Assembly: GCA_009363875.1 (NCBI GenBank)
Contig: CM018686.1
Span: 7,626,001 to 7,690,000, forward strand
Direction of reading: 5' to 3'
DNA length: 64,000 bases
Source of the DNA: Mikania micrantha
Taxonomy: Eukaryota > Streptophyta > Magnoliopsida > Asterales > Asteraceae
The notes below the pieces were generated by a model. It saw nothing but the letters and a program-made list of their open reading frames with translations. It made no database searches and was not told where the DNA came from. Below, piece after piece: positions 1-12,115 of the stretch. The position numbers and the translations under genes are program-made. Within the stretch, counting starts at the first letter, position 1; every line of letters begins with the position of its first letter.

Positions 1-60
1 AGGTGGTGCCATAAATGAGCCTATTAATGGCTTAAATACCCAGAGTGGTTTCCCGCTCGT

Positions 61-795
61 AATATTCCAAACCAAGTCTTTAAATCATAAATCCATCACA
101 TCATAATGTTCCAACACCGAAAATAAACCAAATCAATCATGCATAATCATCTAACCCAAATAGTTCTAAAAGTTTAGTCAATAAACATCATATGAAAACA
201 AACCATAATCTGTTTAATGTAAGAAAACATGAGAAACAAAGTAAACCGATCACATTACACCATTCGGATCACTCGTCTAGGGCTTCCCGATGATCAAAAT
301 CAACTCCAATCTCGTCCTTTCGCCTCTAATCACCTCCCTGCCGTCTATCCTCTTCCAAGATGCCCTAATTGTACCTTCACCCCGTTTTTAATTGAACAAA
401 CTCGTTTTTCTGGATTTTTCCTCGCGTCGCGTACCGCGACAACATCTTAAAACCCCCTCGCTACCCGACAAATTAGTAGGGTCAACCCGAAATCATTAAA
501 AAGGGTATTTTTGTAATTTTCACTTGTCGCGCTACGCGACAGGGTTTCCTATACCCTTCACGGTACGCGACAACACCCAAATGTCAGATTTTTCTTCTTT
601 TGTTCTTGGGTTCGTTCTCGTTCAACCGGGAGCTCGTTTTCTTGATCTTTTGTGCCAAAATGACATCTTTATTACCTGCAAGCATCAAATTATAGAAATG
701 TGAAGAACCAGCATAAATTGACTCTAAAAACTAATAAACTGTACAGAAACTTAATAAAAACAAATAGAAAAACAGATGTGTTTCACAACATCACA
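61..795 (-). repeat. 3' LTR of element A, truncated
   Basis: It matches 6204-6968 over its whole length with scattered substitutions and lacks an 18-bp stretch present in the right copy near 6615. Bases 1-60 do not match the right LTR, so the copy is cut at position 61, by deletion or by another insertion. It ends in CA at 795, right beside the polypurine tract. Confidence 0.85.
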
Positions 796-808
796 TCCCC
801 ACACTTAT
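796..808 (-). other. Polypurine tract of element A
   Basis: On the minus strand this reads TAAGTGTGGGGA directly before the LTR start TGTGATG. It is the expected plus-strand priming site. A second similar tract lies at 1742-1756. Confidence 0.7.
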
Positions 809-2572
809 CTCTTTTTCGTCCCTGGAAAAGGCTTATGCAAAAATCTGGGATCATAGCCAAATAAAATGGTTTCCACACAATTAACAGAGTCAATTCAAAA
901 TTCAATGCTTTGGAAGAAGATTGCAAGTATTTTTTTTATCTCGTTAAACCCACACTGATTATTCAAGTCCCTTAGCCATGGTTCTATTATGTTTATGTTC
1001 TACATTTCATTTCATTAGACCCACACTTACGAAATCTAAAATCAAATCAAACCTGGGATCTAGCTTTCAAGTCATCCTTACATATAAACAAACAAGAAAT
1101 TTCTCAAATCAGATTTTTACACATGAAACAGATGGAAGCGTGAGCATTTTTCTTTTATTTTTCAATCCATTGAATTTAACTTAGTGGTGTTTCAACCAGG
1201 CTGCAACCTGGCATGTGACACATAAGTTTTTAATCGAACTTCTTTTCTTTTATTTTTCTTTTAGCTCAGCTCATTTCGTGAAATGGAGGCACCATAAGAC
1301 TCGGATTTATTCTCATAAAAAGAGTACTTATGTGCCAAACAAAAATCAGATTTTCAAAACTCTCATTTGTTATTATGCAAAGACTCCTTTCTGACTAGAA
1401 AACAGTTTCATTAATTCCAAGATCCCAAAGATGTTTCCCATGAAAATGATGCATTTAATTAAGATTTTACCAATCCTACGGGACAAATACAATCAGTTGA
1501 GCCTACCTACACATCCCATAACCAAAGCATAAACCCAAACCAACTAGTTAACCATGAATGGAAACACAAAACCCAACTTTTCTATCATTTCCCATCATGC
1601 TTTTTCAACCAACTTAAACAAGGACAAGAAAGATCTAAGCTCAAAATAAAAAAAAAATTTTGACTCAAAAACTTAAGTAAACTAAAACTAAAAAATCAAA
1701 AACTAATTACTGAAATAAAAACTAAACTAAACTAAGTTTCCCATCCCCACACTTAAACTTTACATTGTCCCCAATGTAGAGAAAAAGGAAAACCCAAAGG
1801 AAAAACTAAAAACTAAAAACTAAAAACTGACAACTGAAAATGACTTAGCTGGTTAAAAAGAAGACTGTCGAGTGCCAATCTTTCCACGTAGCTCCACAAT
1901 CTACAAATTTTCTCCACAGGCTACAAACATATACATAAGATCTTGAAATCGACTTAGAACACCTCGCCTTTGTGCTAAACCCGCCAATGGAAATGAAAAT
2001 GGTGGAATGGTGGTGGAAGATGGTTGAATGGGTGTTTAATGGGTGTAGAATGGTGGTAAAAGCGGTGTAGGAGAGGTAATTTGGGTGTAAAGTATGAAAA
2101 CTAGGGTTTTTAAACATTTTGAAACACTCAGAGACCCGTCGCGTATCGCGACAGAAACTCAATTGGCCGTCACGATACGCGACGCATGTTTGACCCGCGT
2201 GTTGACCGAAATCTCTAGTGTAGCGCGACAGAATTGCCTGTGGGTGTCGTGTGACGCGACGGGGTCATTTTTCCAGAAAGTTTCTGGCATTTTCATGCCT
2301 TAGCCAAAATTTTCACCCCAAATCATTCCCAACCATCCAAAACCCTTCTAAAGCTAATAAATACATACATACCTGGTGGCTTCAATTCCTCTCTATGGAA
2401 TCAGATTGATTGAAAAGAACTGCAAAACACATTAAAACAAACACAAAAAAAACGAAAATGAAAAACGAAAAACAATCACGAAAAATTAAAAACACACCAA
2501 AGACATTAGGAAACTAATAACTTACATACTCTACACTTGGGAGTTTAACCCAAGAGCTCACTCATACTCATC
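809..2572. other. Non-coding 3' internal region of element A
   Basis: AT-rich, no long open frame on the sense (minus) strand and no pol motif. The part around 2130-2265 carries several CGCGAC/GTCGCG dyads like those in the LTRs. This is where pol would be expected in an autonomous relative. Confidence 0.6.
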
Positions 2573-3727
2573 TCAAATGGGAGGATCCAAAGAGATCTCC
2601 TCCCTTGCAATCACCTCATGACCACGATCACCAACATCCCATGGTCCTTCTCCCATAACTTCATCTATAATTACCTCATCACTCACCAAATTCACACCAT
2701 CAACTTGATGGACTAACTCACCACCCGCCCTCATAGACTTTGCAATCTTCAAACAAACGCTCTCATCACCCACTCTAAAAGTGAGTTTTCCCTCATACAC
2801 GTCTATAATCGCCTTAGCGGTGCGCAAAAATGGCCGCCCCAGAATGATGGGAACCTTCGTGTCCGCCTCCATATCCATCACCACAAAATCCACAGGGAAC
2901 ATAAACCTATCCACTTTGACTAACACATTCTTCAAAATCCCCCGTGGACACTTAACCGACTGATCCGCCAACGACAAGGTCATGCGTGTGGGGGACAAAT
3001 CACCAAGGGCTAGCTTCTCATATAAAGAATATGGCATCAAATTGATGCTAGCCCCTAAGTCCGCCAGAGCATACCTCCTCACATCATCTCCAAATAAGCA
3101 CGGGATAGTAAACATTCCCGGATCTGCAAGCTTTTTGGGAAGCTTGTTTAAAATCACCGCAGAACAACCCGCACTCAATGGTACGTTGGTGACCTCTCCT
3201 AAACGGTCCTTACCCTTCAGTAACTCTTTCAGAAACTTAACATACTTGGGTATGTGCTGAAGGGCTTCAATAAAAGGGAGATTGATCTTGAGTTGTCTAA
3301 ACATGTCAAGAAAGTGCCCGTATTCCTTAGCGTGCTTTTGATTAGTCAAGCGCGCCGGATAAGGAACACGGGTAAGATCAATCCCCGAGGTGGGTTTAAA
3401 CATGACCGGCTTACCAACTGCCGGTTTCTCAATGGGAGACTCACTGTTAGGTGCGGTACTTGCTGGGACTAGCCTCAATGGCACCCTCCCAGGAGTCTCC
3501 ATCTTAATTTCCTCATCCACCGGTTCCTCCTCATCTAAATCAACCGGTGGTACCACCCTCTCACTCTCCTCAACTTCCACCAACACCGGTGGTATGAACA
3601 CTTCTCCTCTACCTCTTCCTGAACGAGTAGTGACTGCCTTAACGTGGGCGTTTGGGTTGGTTTGGGGCTGACCCGGGAACTGGCCTTGGGGCCGTTCATC
3701 CAACCGTTTGGCAATGTCACCAACCGT
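2573..3727 (-). pseudogene. Retroviral-type aspartic protease of element A
   Basis: The open frame is 376 codons long. A basic linker (TTRSGR) is followed by a conserved block (FLDMFRQLKINLPFIEAL) and then the protease fold with DLGASINLMP as the active-site loop. DLG in place of DSG/DTG is usual in the Athila/Tat branch. The second half of the fold is seen as VPIILGRPFLRTA. The frame is continuous with the upstream gag frame except for the stop codon at 3728-3730. It ends at 2573 without running into reverse transcriptase, which marks the element as gag-pro only. The domain itself looks undamaged, but it could be made only by read-through of the upstream stop. Confidence 0.8.
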
Positions 3728-4116
3728 TCACTGTAAATCCAAGAACGCAGATTGCTGGTTCTTGAGGAGAACATCATGCTCATGTAGGATCTTCTGTGTA
3801 GTGGCATCCTTAGCCACTAACTGAGTCAACAATTCCTCTATCCTACCCAAACCACCACCAGCACCTGAAGTGCTACCCTGATTACTACCACTAGGAGCTG
3901 GATTATGTCCATGATTATGACCAGAATGAAAACCAGGGGGATTACCTGAAGATCTATAAGGCTGGGAGTGCTGAGAATTTCCCCATCCGGGGTTATATGA
4001 GTGCCCGAACCTACCCTGTCCTCTTAAGTAGTTAGCCTGCTCCTGGCTCACCAAACACTCAGACGTGGCATGACCACCTCTACAAATCTCACACCGATTA
4101 CTCTCATCTTCAACTC
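3728..4116 (-). pseudogene. C-terminal gag of element A: CCHC zinc knuckle and Gly/Asn/His-rich linker
   Basis: On the minus strand a zinc knuckle of pattern C-x2-C-x4-H-x4-C is encoded around 4065-4105 (CEICRGGHATSEC). A Gly/Ser/Asn/His-rich stretch follows, then a short heptad-like helix (LLTQLVAKDATTQKILHEHD). It is one frame away from the upstream gag part, so a frameshift lies near 4105-4115. An in-frame stop at 3728-3730 separates it from the protease. The knuckle would bind the element's RNA in the capsid. Confidence 0.75.
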
Positions 4117-5069
4117 CTTGACATCCCTAGCTAAAGACTCAAGAGCAGCAGCAACACTAGTGTCCGTATTAACGTGGTGAATTCCTCTTGTTGAAGAGGA
4201 AGAACTAGCAATAGGAGTGGAATTCCTATTTGCAGACCGCTGCTCATGCTCGGACAGAGCAAAACTCTCAAAAAGGTCATTGCATTCAGCCACATCCCTC
4301 TTTCCCATGAGGTGGCCTCCTGCAAAAGTGTCAAATCTGGCACGAGTCTCATATGTGAGCCCATTGTAGAATTTCTCTACAAGGGCCATTCAGACAAACC
4401 ATGCTGGGAGCATCGGCTTAGAAGGTTTTGGAACCTCTCCCAAGCAAGATAGTATGGCTCATCAGGGGCCATTCGGAATGAATGGATCTCATCTCTCAGG
4501 CGGGCGGCCTTAGCAGGTGGGAAGTACTTTTTAAGAAAAGCATCCCGGAGGCTAGCCCAAGTTGTGAAAGTGCCTGGCGGATGAGAATCAAGCCAAGTAG
4601 CTGCTCGCCCCGATAAAGAAAAGGGAAACAGGTGCATGAAAATCGCATCTTCGGTGGCACCTTGAAGATTAAAGGTGCCACAGATGCGTGTGAGTCGAGC
4701 AAGTTGCGCGGGTGCATCTTCATCATCACGACCGCTGAATTGAGCATTATTAATAGCGGTCATGATATATGAAGGAATCTGCCACGAATTTTCATTCAGG
4801 ATCGGTGGCGGTGTAATAGGGTCGTTAAGCCCCGTGAAACCCGCAGTGGCCTGCTGGTGAACAGTGCGACGCGCTGCCATTTGTGGATCAAAAGGCAAGC
4901 GTGGGCTAGAGTGAGTAGAAGAAGAAGATGGCGTGTGCTCGGAAAAATCTGCAGAAATGGGAGTAGAATCACTTACCTCGCTCGTAGAACCTTCAGAAAA
5001 GTCCTGAGAATCGCTCCTTGAAGGCAATGAAAGCTCCGGTGGCGGTCCGTGTGAGCGTAGGTGGGGCAT
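4117..5069 (-). pseudogene. Gag capsid domain of element A
   Basis: It starts at ATG 5069 (MPHLRSHG) and carries a Ser-rich N-terminal tail. The retrotransposon gag capsid domain follows: FPFSLSGRAATWLDSHPPGT, then FLKKYFPPAKAARLRDEI and YLAWERFQNLLSRC. A single-base loss near 4385 shifts the frame after SEWPL; the next part (VEKFYNGLTYETRARFD) is in another frame. Gag would package the element RNA in the cytoplasm. The start is the first ATG of the frame, 134 bp inside the primer site, which is a normal leader length. Confidence 0.8.
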
Positions 5070-5202
5070 ACACTACCAAACATGCAACAGATAAGAATGA
5101 ATCAAAAAGGAATAAAATAAAATAAAATAAAATTGAAAAGCAAAATAAACACACCTATGCATAGATAAGAACAAGAACTAGTAAGCACAATCGACTAAGA
5201 AG

Positions 5203-5220
5203 TCCCCGGCAACGGCGCCA
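5203..5220 (-). other. Primer-binding site of element A (tRNA-Asp type)
   Basis: On the minus strand it reads TGGCGCCGTTGCCGGGGA, which fits the 3' end of plant tRNA-Asp, the usual primer of Athila/Tat elements. It lies a few bases inside the 5' LTR end. Confidence 0.85.
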
Positions 5221-5226
5221 AAAACT

Positions 5227-6968
5227 TGATGTCGACGGAGCTTAGCTATAAAACTAACTAAAAACCAACTTTAAACTAGACACAAAGTAATAAATCTAGA
5301 CTCTCTAAAACCTAAGCTACCGACAGGCAAGTGTACCTATCGTATGTAGCAGAGCAAAGCAAGTCCGGATATCGAACCCACAGACTTCTATAGACTATAC
5401 TAACTAGACTCTATAACTTATCTATACAAAATTTGTACTTAAATAAAATAATATTAAGGAAGGGGGGGGGTTTTTACTAACAACTGAAATACTTAAAAGA
5501 CACTTAGAAATAAAAACAGACGAGCAAACAAAGACTAAATTAGAGAAGGAAAGAAGCACTACCTAGGCTTGAATCATATACATGCTTGACAAGGTTCTAT
5601 CGGGGATGGAACTAATGTGATACTGGGATCTTATGATACTCAACTCAAAGGAAACCTAGAGCACCCTCGACCCTTCTCAAGGATAATCAACTAAGGGTCC
5701 TAAAAGCCGTTAAACCACCGGATAAATGGATTTCCCTCACAGGTCATCCAACTATTTATGAAGTATCCGCTAGATTATCTACCTCACAGCACGATAATCT
5801 CAAAAACACATAAGAAATAACTGTTAAACAATCTACCTCACAGCGCGACAGTCACAGTTCACTTAAATGCTAGGGATAACTTGGGTTTTCCTATTGGACT
5901 CGATAAACAAGAAATGATAGACATGCTAGAAAAATCTTCTCACAAAGGCTCTAACTTGAAATCCAACATCCAAGACTCATCGACAACTTCTCACCTCACA
6001 GCTATTGAAGCAAGTTGCACATCTTAACTGTTTAAATCTTGATAAAACATTCCTATGAATCACTCGCCCGAAGCAACTCATCCACTAATCAAAAAACACA
6101 CAGTAATTGATTCTAGCATGCACCTATTTCGCGACAGACAATCGCCAAGACACATGAGGAACATAATATCAATCATTCAATAAGCAAAGACACACATACT
6201 CATCCAATATTCCAAACCAAGTCTTTAAATCATAAATCCATCACATCATAATGTTCCAACACCGAAAATAAACCAAATCAATCATGCATAATCATCTAAC
6301 CCAAATAGTTCTAAAAGTTTAGTCAATAAACATCATATGAAAACAAACCATAATCTGTTTAATGTAAGAAAACCTGAGAAACAAGAGAAACAAAGTAAAC
6401 CGATCACTTTACACCCTTCGGATCACTCGTCTAGGGCTTCCCGATGATCAAAATCAACTCCAATCTCGTCCTTTCGCCTCTAATCACCTCCCTGCCGTCT
6501 ATCCTCTTCCAAGATGCCCTAATTGTACCTTCACCCCGTTTTTAATTGAACAAACTCGTTTTTCTGAATTTTTCCTCGCGTCGCGTACCACGACAACATC
6601 TTAAAACCCCCTCGCGCTACGCGAGGGGTCTCGCTACCCGACAAATTAGTCGGGTCAACCCGCAATCATTAAAAAGGGTATTTTTGTAATTTTCACCTGT
6701 CGCGCTACGCGACAGGGTTTCCCATACCCTTCACGGTACGCGACAACACCCAAATGTCAGATTTTTCTTCTTTTGTTCTTGGGTTCGTTCTCGTTCAACC
6801 GGGAGCTCGTTTTCTTGATCTTTTGTGCCAAAATGACATGTTTATTACCTGAAAGCATCAAATTATAGAAATGTGAATAACCAGCATAAATCGACTCTAA
6901 AAACTAATAAACTGTACATACTTAATGAAAACAAATAGAAAAACAGATGTGTTTCACAACACATCACA
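5227..6968 (-). repeat. 5' LTR of element A
   Basis: About 1.74 kb, TG...CA ends. The outer end at 6968 is fixed by comparison with the left copy. Its inner 1 kb (5227-6203) has no partner in the window because the left LTR is truncated. It holds GTCGCG/CGCGAC dyads at 6580-6750 and a G10 run near 5465. Confidence 0.85.
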
Positions 6969-8122
6969 TTGACCCAAAATTCATGCAAGACATCTAACTC
7001 ATTATTTTAAAAAAATTATGCTAACTTCATAAAAAATATAATATGCAATAATTTCATTAATTTTTACATTAGATCACAACCTAACTTTCATCACATTATA
7101 CATAAGGTACTCTGTAAAAGCAACAATTGTAGATAAAACCACTACAATAAATGCAATATTCTTTAATGAAGCCATGACAAATATGCTAGGTATAAGCTGC
7201 CAAGACATGGTTATTCTGCATGGACATGATGACCCGAAAATGCCACCACTTTAAATGCTTTCATAGATAGGAGTACCCATGCTAATCAACCTAATAGTAA
7301 AAGGTGACAAATCAATCGTAGTAAACAAGGCATCTGAAATAGTTGGCAACTCATGATCAACAATTGTCATGTATTTGGAAACTCTAACCGAAAAATAAAC
7401 TTAACACCAAAAACACCAAAACCTAAATCACTACTAACCAAAAGGTCAACAACCCGGTCAATAAGTATTTATTATTTCTCTTAATATTATTTATTAAGTT
7501 GCTACAATTTTTTTATTATCTTCAACTTACCAAAATAAAATTTATTTTCATACATTTTTTTTATCAATTTTCTCTTATATAAATGTCATATATGATTTGT
7601 ATTTTGAATTGATTAACCACAAACATTCTAAACACAAGAAGCCAAAAAAGTAAAAAGCCAATATAATAGCAACTTTTTTTTTTTTTGGTAAACAAAAAAC
7701 TCTCTATTATTTCCTAAGATATTTTTTTTAATATAAACATTAAAACTATAAAAAACTTTTACATGTATAGACTAAAGATTACTACTTTTAGTTAATGGTT
7801 AAGCTAAATGAAACATGATAAGAAAAAAGACATTTTGCACTAAAGGTTACACTTTTGATTGATAATTACAACTAAGTGAAATACCATAAATATACCTAAT
7901 ATTCTAGTAACATCAAAGTAAAATTCTTTTGTAAGTATATACTAAAGCTTGCTGCCTTTGGTTAATGGCTATAGATAAATGAAATGTCATAAGGAAACCG
8001 ACATTTTGCACTAAATATTACTTCGTTTGATTCATAATTACAACGAGATGAAACTTTATAAATATACTTAAATATTTATACGCATGTGCAAGACACCTGA
8101 AAATTCTAAAGCATCCACTGCT
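6969..8122. other. AT-rich intergenic DNA
   Basis: No coding frame, RNA gene or full mobile element recognised. It contains the 170-bp tandem duplication listed separately. Confidence 0.5.
7757..8090. repeat. Diverged tandem duplication, unit about 170 bp
   Basis: 7757-7925 and 7926-8090 align over their length. Shared blocks include GACATTTTGCACTAAA, TTAATGG, ATAATTACAAC and ATAAATATAC. The copies are well diverged. Confidence 0.7.
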
Positions 8123-8130
8123 ATTGTGAC

Positions 8131-8316
8131 TAGGGCTGTAAACGAACCGAACGAACACGAACGAGCTCTTGTTCGTGTTCGTTCGTTTAACTTTTAACTT
8201 ATTCACACACGGTCATGAACGCTAACCGAATGAAAATTCTTGTTCGTGTTCGTTCATTAAGAAATTTAGCTTGTTCACGAACTGTTCGTTGAACGTTTGG
8301 TTCGTTTACGACCCTA
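8131..8316. mobile_element. hAT-type miniature element (186 bp)
   Basis: Terminal inverted repeats TAGGGCTGTAAACGAACC and (right end, reversed) TAGGGTCGTAAACGAACC. They are flanked by the exact 8-bp duplication ATTGTGAC at 8123-8130 and 8317-8324. The interior is built from GTTCGTGTTCGTTCG-like repeats. 8-bp duplications and a TAGGG/CAGGG start are typical of hAT elements. No coding capacity. Confidence 0.85.
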
Positions 8317-8639
8317 ATTGTGACATCTGATTCATTTGAAAAAGGAACGAGAACATATACTAATGTAAGCTAAAATTTTTTTTGAACAACTAAACAAGTC
8401 CTCAGACTTAACAACTCACGCGCTGCGACCACAGACCGCTACCAACCCCCGAAAACATTTAAAACCGGGCGTTGGCGAGTGCCAAATCGAGGAACTGCCA
8501 CACCATCTAAAAAGAAATTCACACTGAGAAAACCCTTCACTCAACATTTTTTTTTGCTCCAGGCGAGTCTCGAACCCAATGCTGGAATCATTCCTTGTGC
8601 AACGAGATAAAAACGATAGTGAGCATGATTTAGTGATTT

Positions 8640-8925
8640 ACTATTCCTTTTTGTCTCAGACTCTCAGTACGTAAGTTATAGCTTCATTCCTCTGTATCTC
8701 TCTGTGTTCTCCAAAGCTGCCTCTGCCCTCTCTGTGTTCCGGCGTCAATAAACGTCTCCAGCTTCCATTCCTGTATCCTCTTCTCCGTTCATCCCGTCCA
8801 ACGTTCCTCCGCCGTCTCAACTGGCTTCCGTCCCCGCCTTATACGCACCTCCATCCAACTGCAATGCAAACAGTCAGCATTAGTCGACCATGGAGGTGGG
8901 ATAAAATCGACTGAGGTAAGCATTT
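8640..8925 (+). promoter_or_regulatory. Possible transcription start and 5' leader exon
   Basis: An abrupt change to C/T-rich, less AT-rich sequence (CTCTGTATCTCTCTGTG...) looks like a plant 5' leader. It ends in a good splice donor, GACTGAG followed by GTAAGC near 8914, and the DNA downstream is T-rich like plant introns. An ATG at 8890 is followed by a stop after four codons, so this would be a non-coding exon. No protein-coding exon downstream could be assigned. Speculative. Confidence 0.3.
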
Positions 8926-11315
8926 AGAATTACCATATGTGTTTCTGTGTTTTACAAGAGATTTAGGGTTTGGCTTTTGGTGTTATGCTTTGAGTTATAT
9001 GACGATTTGGGTCTTTTTATATGTTGTGGTGTGCTGCTTCAGGTTTGACTTTATGTTCTGGTATGCTGCTTCGGCTTTAACATGTGATTAAAAATGTTTG
9101 ATTCAATGGTTTTACAATTTGCAGATTGACATGTAGGTTTTACGAGTGAATTTCTGATTAGAACTGATATATCAGAAATAGTGATCTTTAAGAAAAAACA
9201 AAGTTGTCGTTTCTTTAAACATTTGAGTCTGATTGTTTTGTTTTGTTTCGTGTTCTTGGGTTTTGTAGTTGTTACATCTGAGTTGAATTTAGGCTTGTGC
9301 AATCCTTCAAATAGGCATAGATAGGCACATGTTTCACTAAGGCTGCAAAATGGTGTATAGCATAAGATATGTGAAAAAACCCACTGCTATGGAGGTGTGA
9401 TGTTTAGCGGGACTGAGTGCTGGTAAATGCTTAAGGAATGTACACACATACATGTCTGTATAAAAGAAAAGGTAGCAATTTGGTCATTAGGTTCATATCA
9501 TAATCAAAATTAATAAATAAACCATGCTAGATTTGACATAAACCTTTCGGGCACATTCAAAGATCTATAAAAGAAACAGTTGCCTTAAATACAAATTTTG
9601 TACTTTGGTTCCATATACTTTAACAAATCCTTTTTGAATATTAAAATTTGTCTAGAATGCATAGTTTGCTTTAATACATTTATTTAGACCTAATCATTTG
9701 AAAGACAATATTGGCTTAAATACAAATAGACGAATATAATTCTCATTTGCTAGAGATTTTAATATTCAAACCTCATAATGCTTACTAATAAGATCTTTGG
9801 TTAAAAAGAGGTTCTAATATAACTTCTTAGCCACCAAACAACAATTATCATTCAGTTTTTTTTCTTTTATATCAAACTATCAATGATATTCTCATTATAG
9901 CTTAATAAAGATCAGCTCTTGAATGACCCCATTATTATTTGGAGCCTCACAATCATGTATAAATATGCTCTTTAAATCAGCAGCAACAACCTGCATTTTT
10001 ATTAGTGTCTTACTGTCTTGGGCCTGGAACCAATTAGGCTATTTCACAAATCCTCTTTATCAGTCCATGAATAGGTTCAAAATATTATACTTGATCAGGT
10101 TTTATTTTTACCTCTCCTTTGTAACCTACGTAGGTGTACGCTAATCCAAAATGTCCATATACACATTAAAAATTCATTTCAAATTTTTGGTTTGTTGCCT
10201 TTTGGTAATATAAACTACAATTATAATTATGGTAGATACAAGGCTTTTGATGAAAATAGGTTAATTGCCTGCATAGTCATGTTTTTTTGCGCTAAACTTC
10301 ATTGGATTCTATTTTTATCCCTCCTTTATTACTCAGAAATGTAGTCTGACTAATTTACCTGTGTACACATTAGGGCTTCTGCTTCTCTTTTTATGTTTTT
10401 TTTTTATCTACATCATGAGGTTTTGCATATTGGCATCCTATATTGTTGATGTATTGTACTATTGTTTTTTTGTAAACAATTTTTACGATAGGTATACATC
10501 TGTCTATTTTTTAAATTTTTTTTAGAAGACGCACGATCCTTTACACTTAAAAAAGGTTTGCAGATTATGAAATATAATTGTTATATGTGATCAGGAAATC
10601 ATGCAAGAATTGTTAAAATAATTTAGTTTCAATAATTTCTTACTATTTTTCAGACTAATTGTAGGCTACTGTTTATAGTTGGAGTTTTGCAAAGTCCATC
10701 AGTCTCATACTTACTAAATACTTACTGCTACTTTTTTTTAGCATTTACTTGCTATATAGATGATTTCAACATACAACCTTTTGGTTATAAAACTTTTCTT
10801 TTACCAATATATATACTGTTCATATGAGCATTTGTGTCTAATACTAGGTCTAATTAGCTTTGTATCTGGTGTCTAAAACATGAGTTTAGGAACGCAATTT
10901 CTTGTGATTTTGTTTTTCTCCTTGACCTTTCCAAGAATTTCCTAAAAGAGTCAGTCCTAGGGTTAAGATCATCGGATGGAAACTTGGATTTTTTAGGCCC
11001 AATTCCATCTTTTTTTTGTTGAGGCTCCTATTTCTAAATCCAAAACTCAGATATTTGATTCTTGTATGACCAACCAACTAAAGTTACATGGTTTTCGGTT
11101 TGAATATGTTGTCCATTTTACTTATTTAGTTCAGGCAGATTCAAATGCTATCTTAAATCAATTGTTTTTAGTTTAGGATAAATGTTTATAAGGTGTTTGT
11201 ATGATTGTATCACTACTGTGACTATTTTGTTGGTCTATTTACTTAGTTGAAATCGGATCAAATGGTTGGTTGTTTCTTTATTTGGATTTGGATCTGTTGT
11301 CCATTTGACCTTGTA

Positions 11316-12115
11316 AGCAGATTCAAATTGAATGTTTATGCGCTTATTATTATCCGTTTGGATAAATATCTAGGGTGTAGCCATTGAAGTGCAATGATTT
11401 AGAATTCATATATTGTAAAAATGAGGTACACTTTGGCAGCAGCAGCAGATTCATAAATATCTAGGGTTTAGCCATAACGCAACACGGTACGGTTATATGG
11501 CAAGTCCTCCCTCTCAAGAATAATCTTTTTGAAAAAATGAGGTGCACTTTGGCAGCAGATTTTTTTTGGTCTTCCTATTTTTTTTGGAATGTTACCTGAT
11601 TCAAATTTAATATTTATGTGTTTATTATTATCTATTTGAATAATTATCTAGGATTTAGTCATTGAAATGCAATGATTCAGAATTCATGTATAGTCAGGGC
11701 CCAGGGGCACATCTTTGTAGAGACCGCCCGGGGGGGGGGGGAGGCCGACCGCCCCTCCTCTTTTTCCGTCCGTAGTGTTAATTTTTTTTGGCCGAAATGC
11801 TATATTTAGTTAAAAATACGGGTTTCACCCTCCCTCACTTCAAAAAATTAACATGTATTCTTGGTTACAAAAATTTCCGCCCCCCTTCTCAAGTCGACCA
11901 AGCTTCGCCACTGTGTATAGTAAAGTTCAGATTTAGGTTTTCTGAAAGTTGAATTATGAAATTAGTGCATAATGCAGAACGATGAGGTTATACAACTGGT
12001 CCTCACTCTTAAGAATGCCTGATAACCTGATATAATTTTTTGGAAGAAATGAGGCACGCTTTAGTAAAAGATGATTTTTTTTTTCTATTGGTGTTCTTAT
12101 TTTTCTTGGCTATGA
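11316..12115. repeat. Diverged direct duplication
   Basis: Blocks at 11320-11430 (TTATTATTATCCGTTTGGAT, ATCTAGGGTGTAGCCATTGA) recur at 11606-11690. Blocks at 11470-11580 (TTATATGGCAAGTCCTCCCT, ATGAGGTGCACTTTGG) recur at 11965-12110. The hAT element at 11695-11913 interrupts the second copy. Confidence 0.6.
11695..11913. mobile_element. hAT-type miniature element (219 bp)
   Basis: Exact 8-bp duplication TGTATAGT at 11687-11694 and 11914-11921. Ends CAGGGCCC and (reversed) CAGTGGCG, the common hAT start. Interior includes a G12 run and GC-rich patches unlike its surroundings. No coding capacity. Confidence 0.8.

Larger units (their letters stand above)
61..6968 (-). mobile_element. Element A: Athila/Tat-type LTR retrotransposon, gag-protease only
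   Basis: Minus-strand element. The right (5') LTR is complete and the left (3') LTR is cut at position 61. Primer-binding site, gag, protease, polypurine tract and LTR follow in the expected order. The internal region is only about 4.4 kb, and no reverse transcriptase, RNase H or integrase motif (such as FxDD or an HHCC finger) is found between the protease stop at 2573 and the LTR at 795. The Asp-tRNA type primer site and the DLGASINLMP protease motif are typical of the Athila/Tat branch of Ty3/gypsy. It is probably non-autonomous or internally deleted. Gag is also broken, so it cannot move by itself. Confidence 0.85.

Noticed and set aside
8395..8625. Possible tRNA-derived SINE on minus (GGTTCGAGACTC, B-box-like, at 8566-8577)
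   Set aside because: No convincing A box, tail or target duplication was found.
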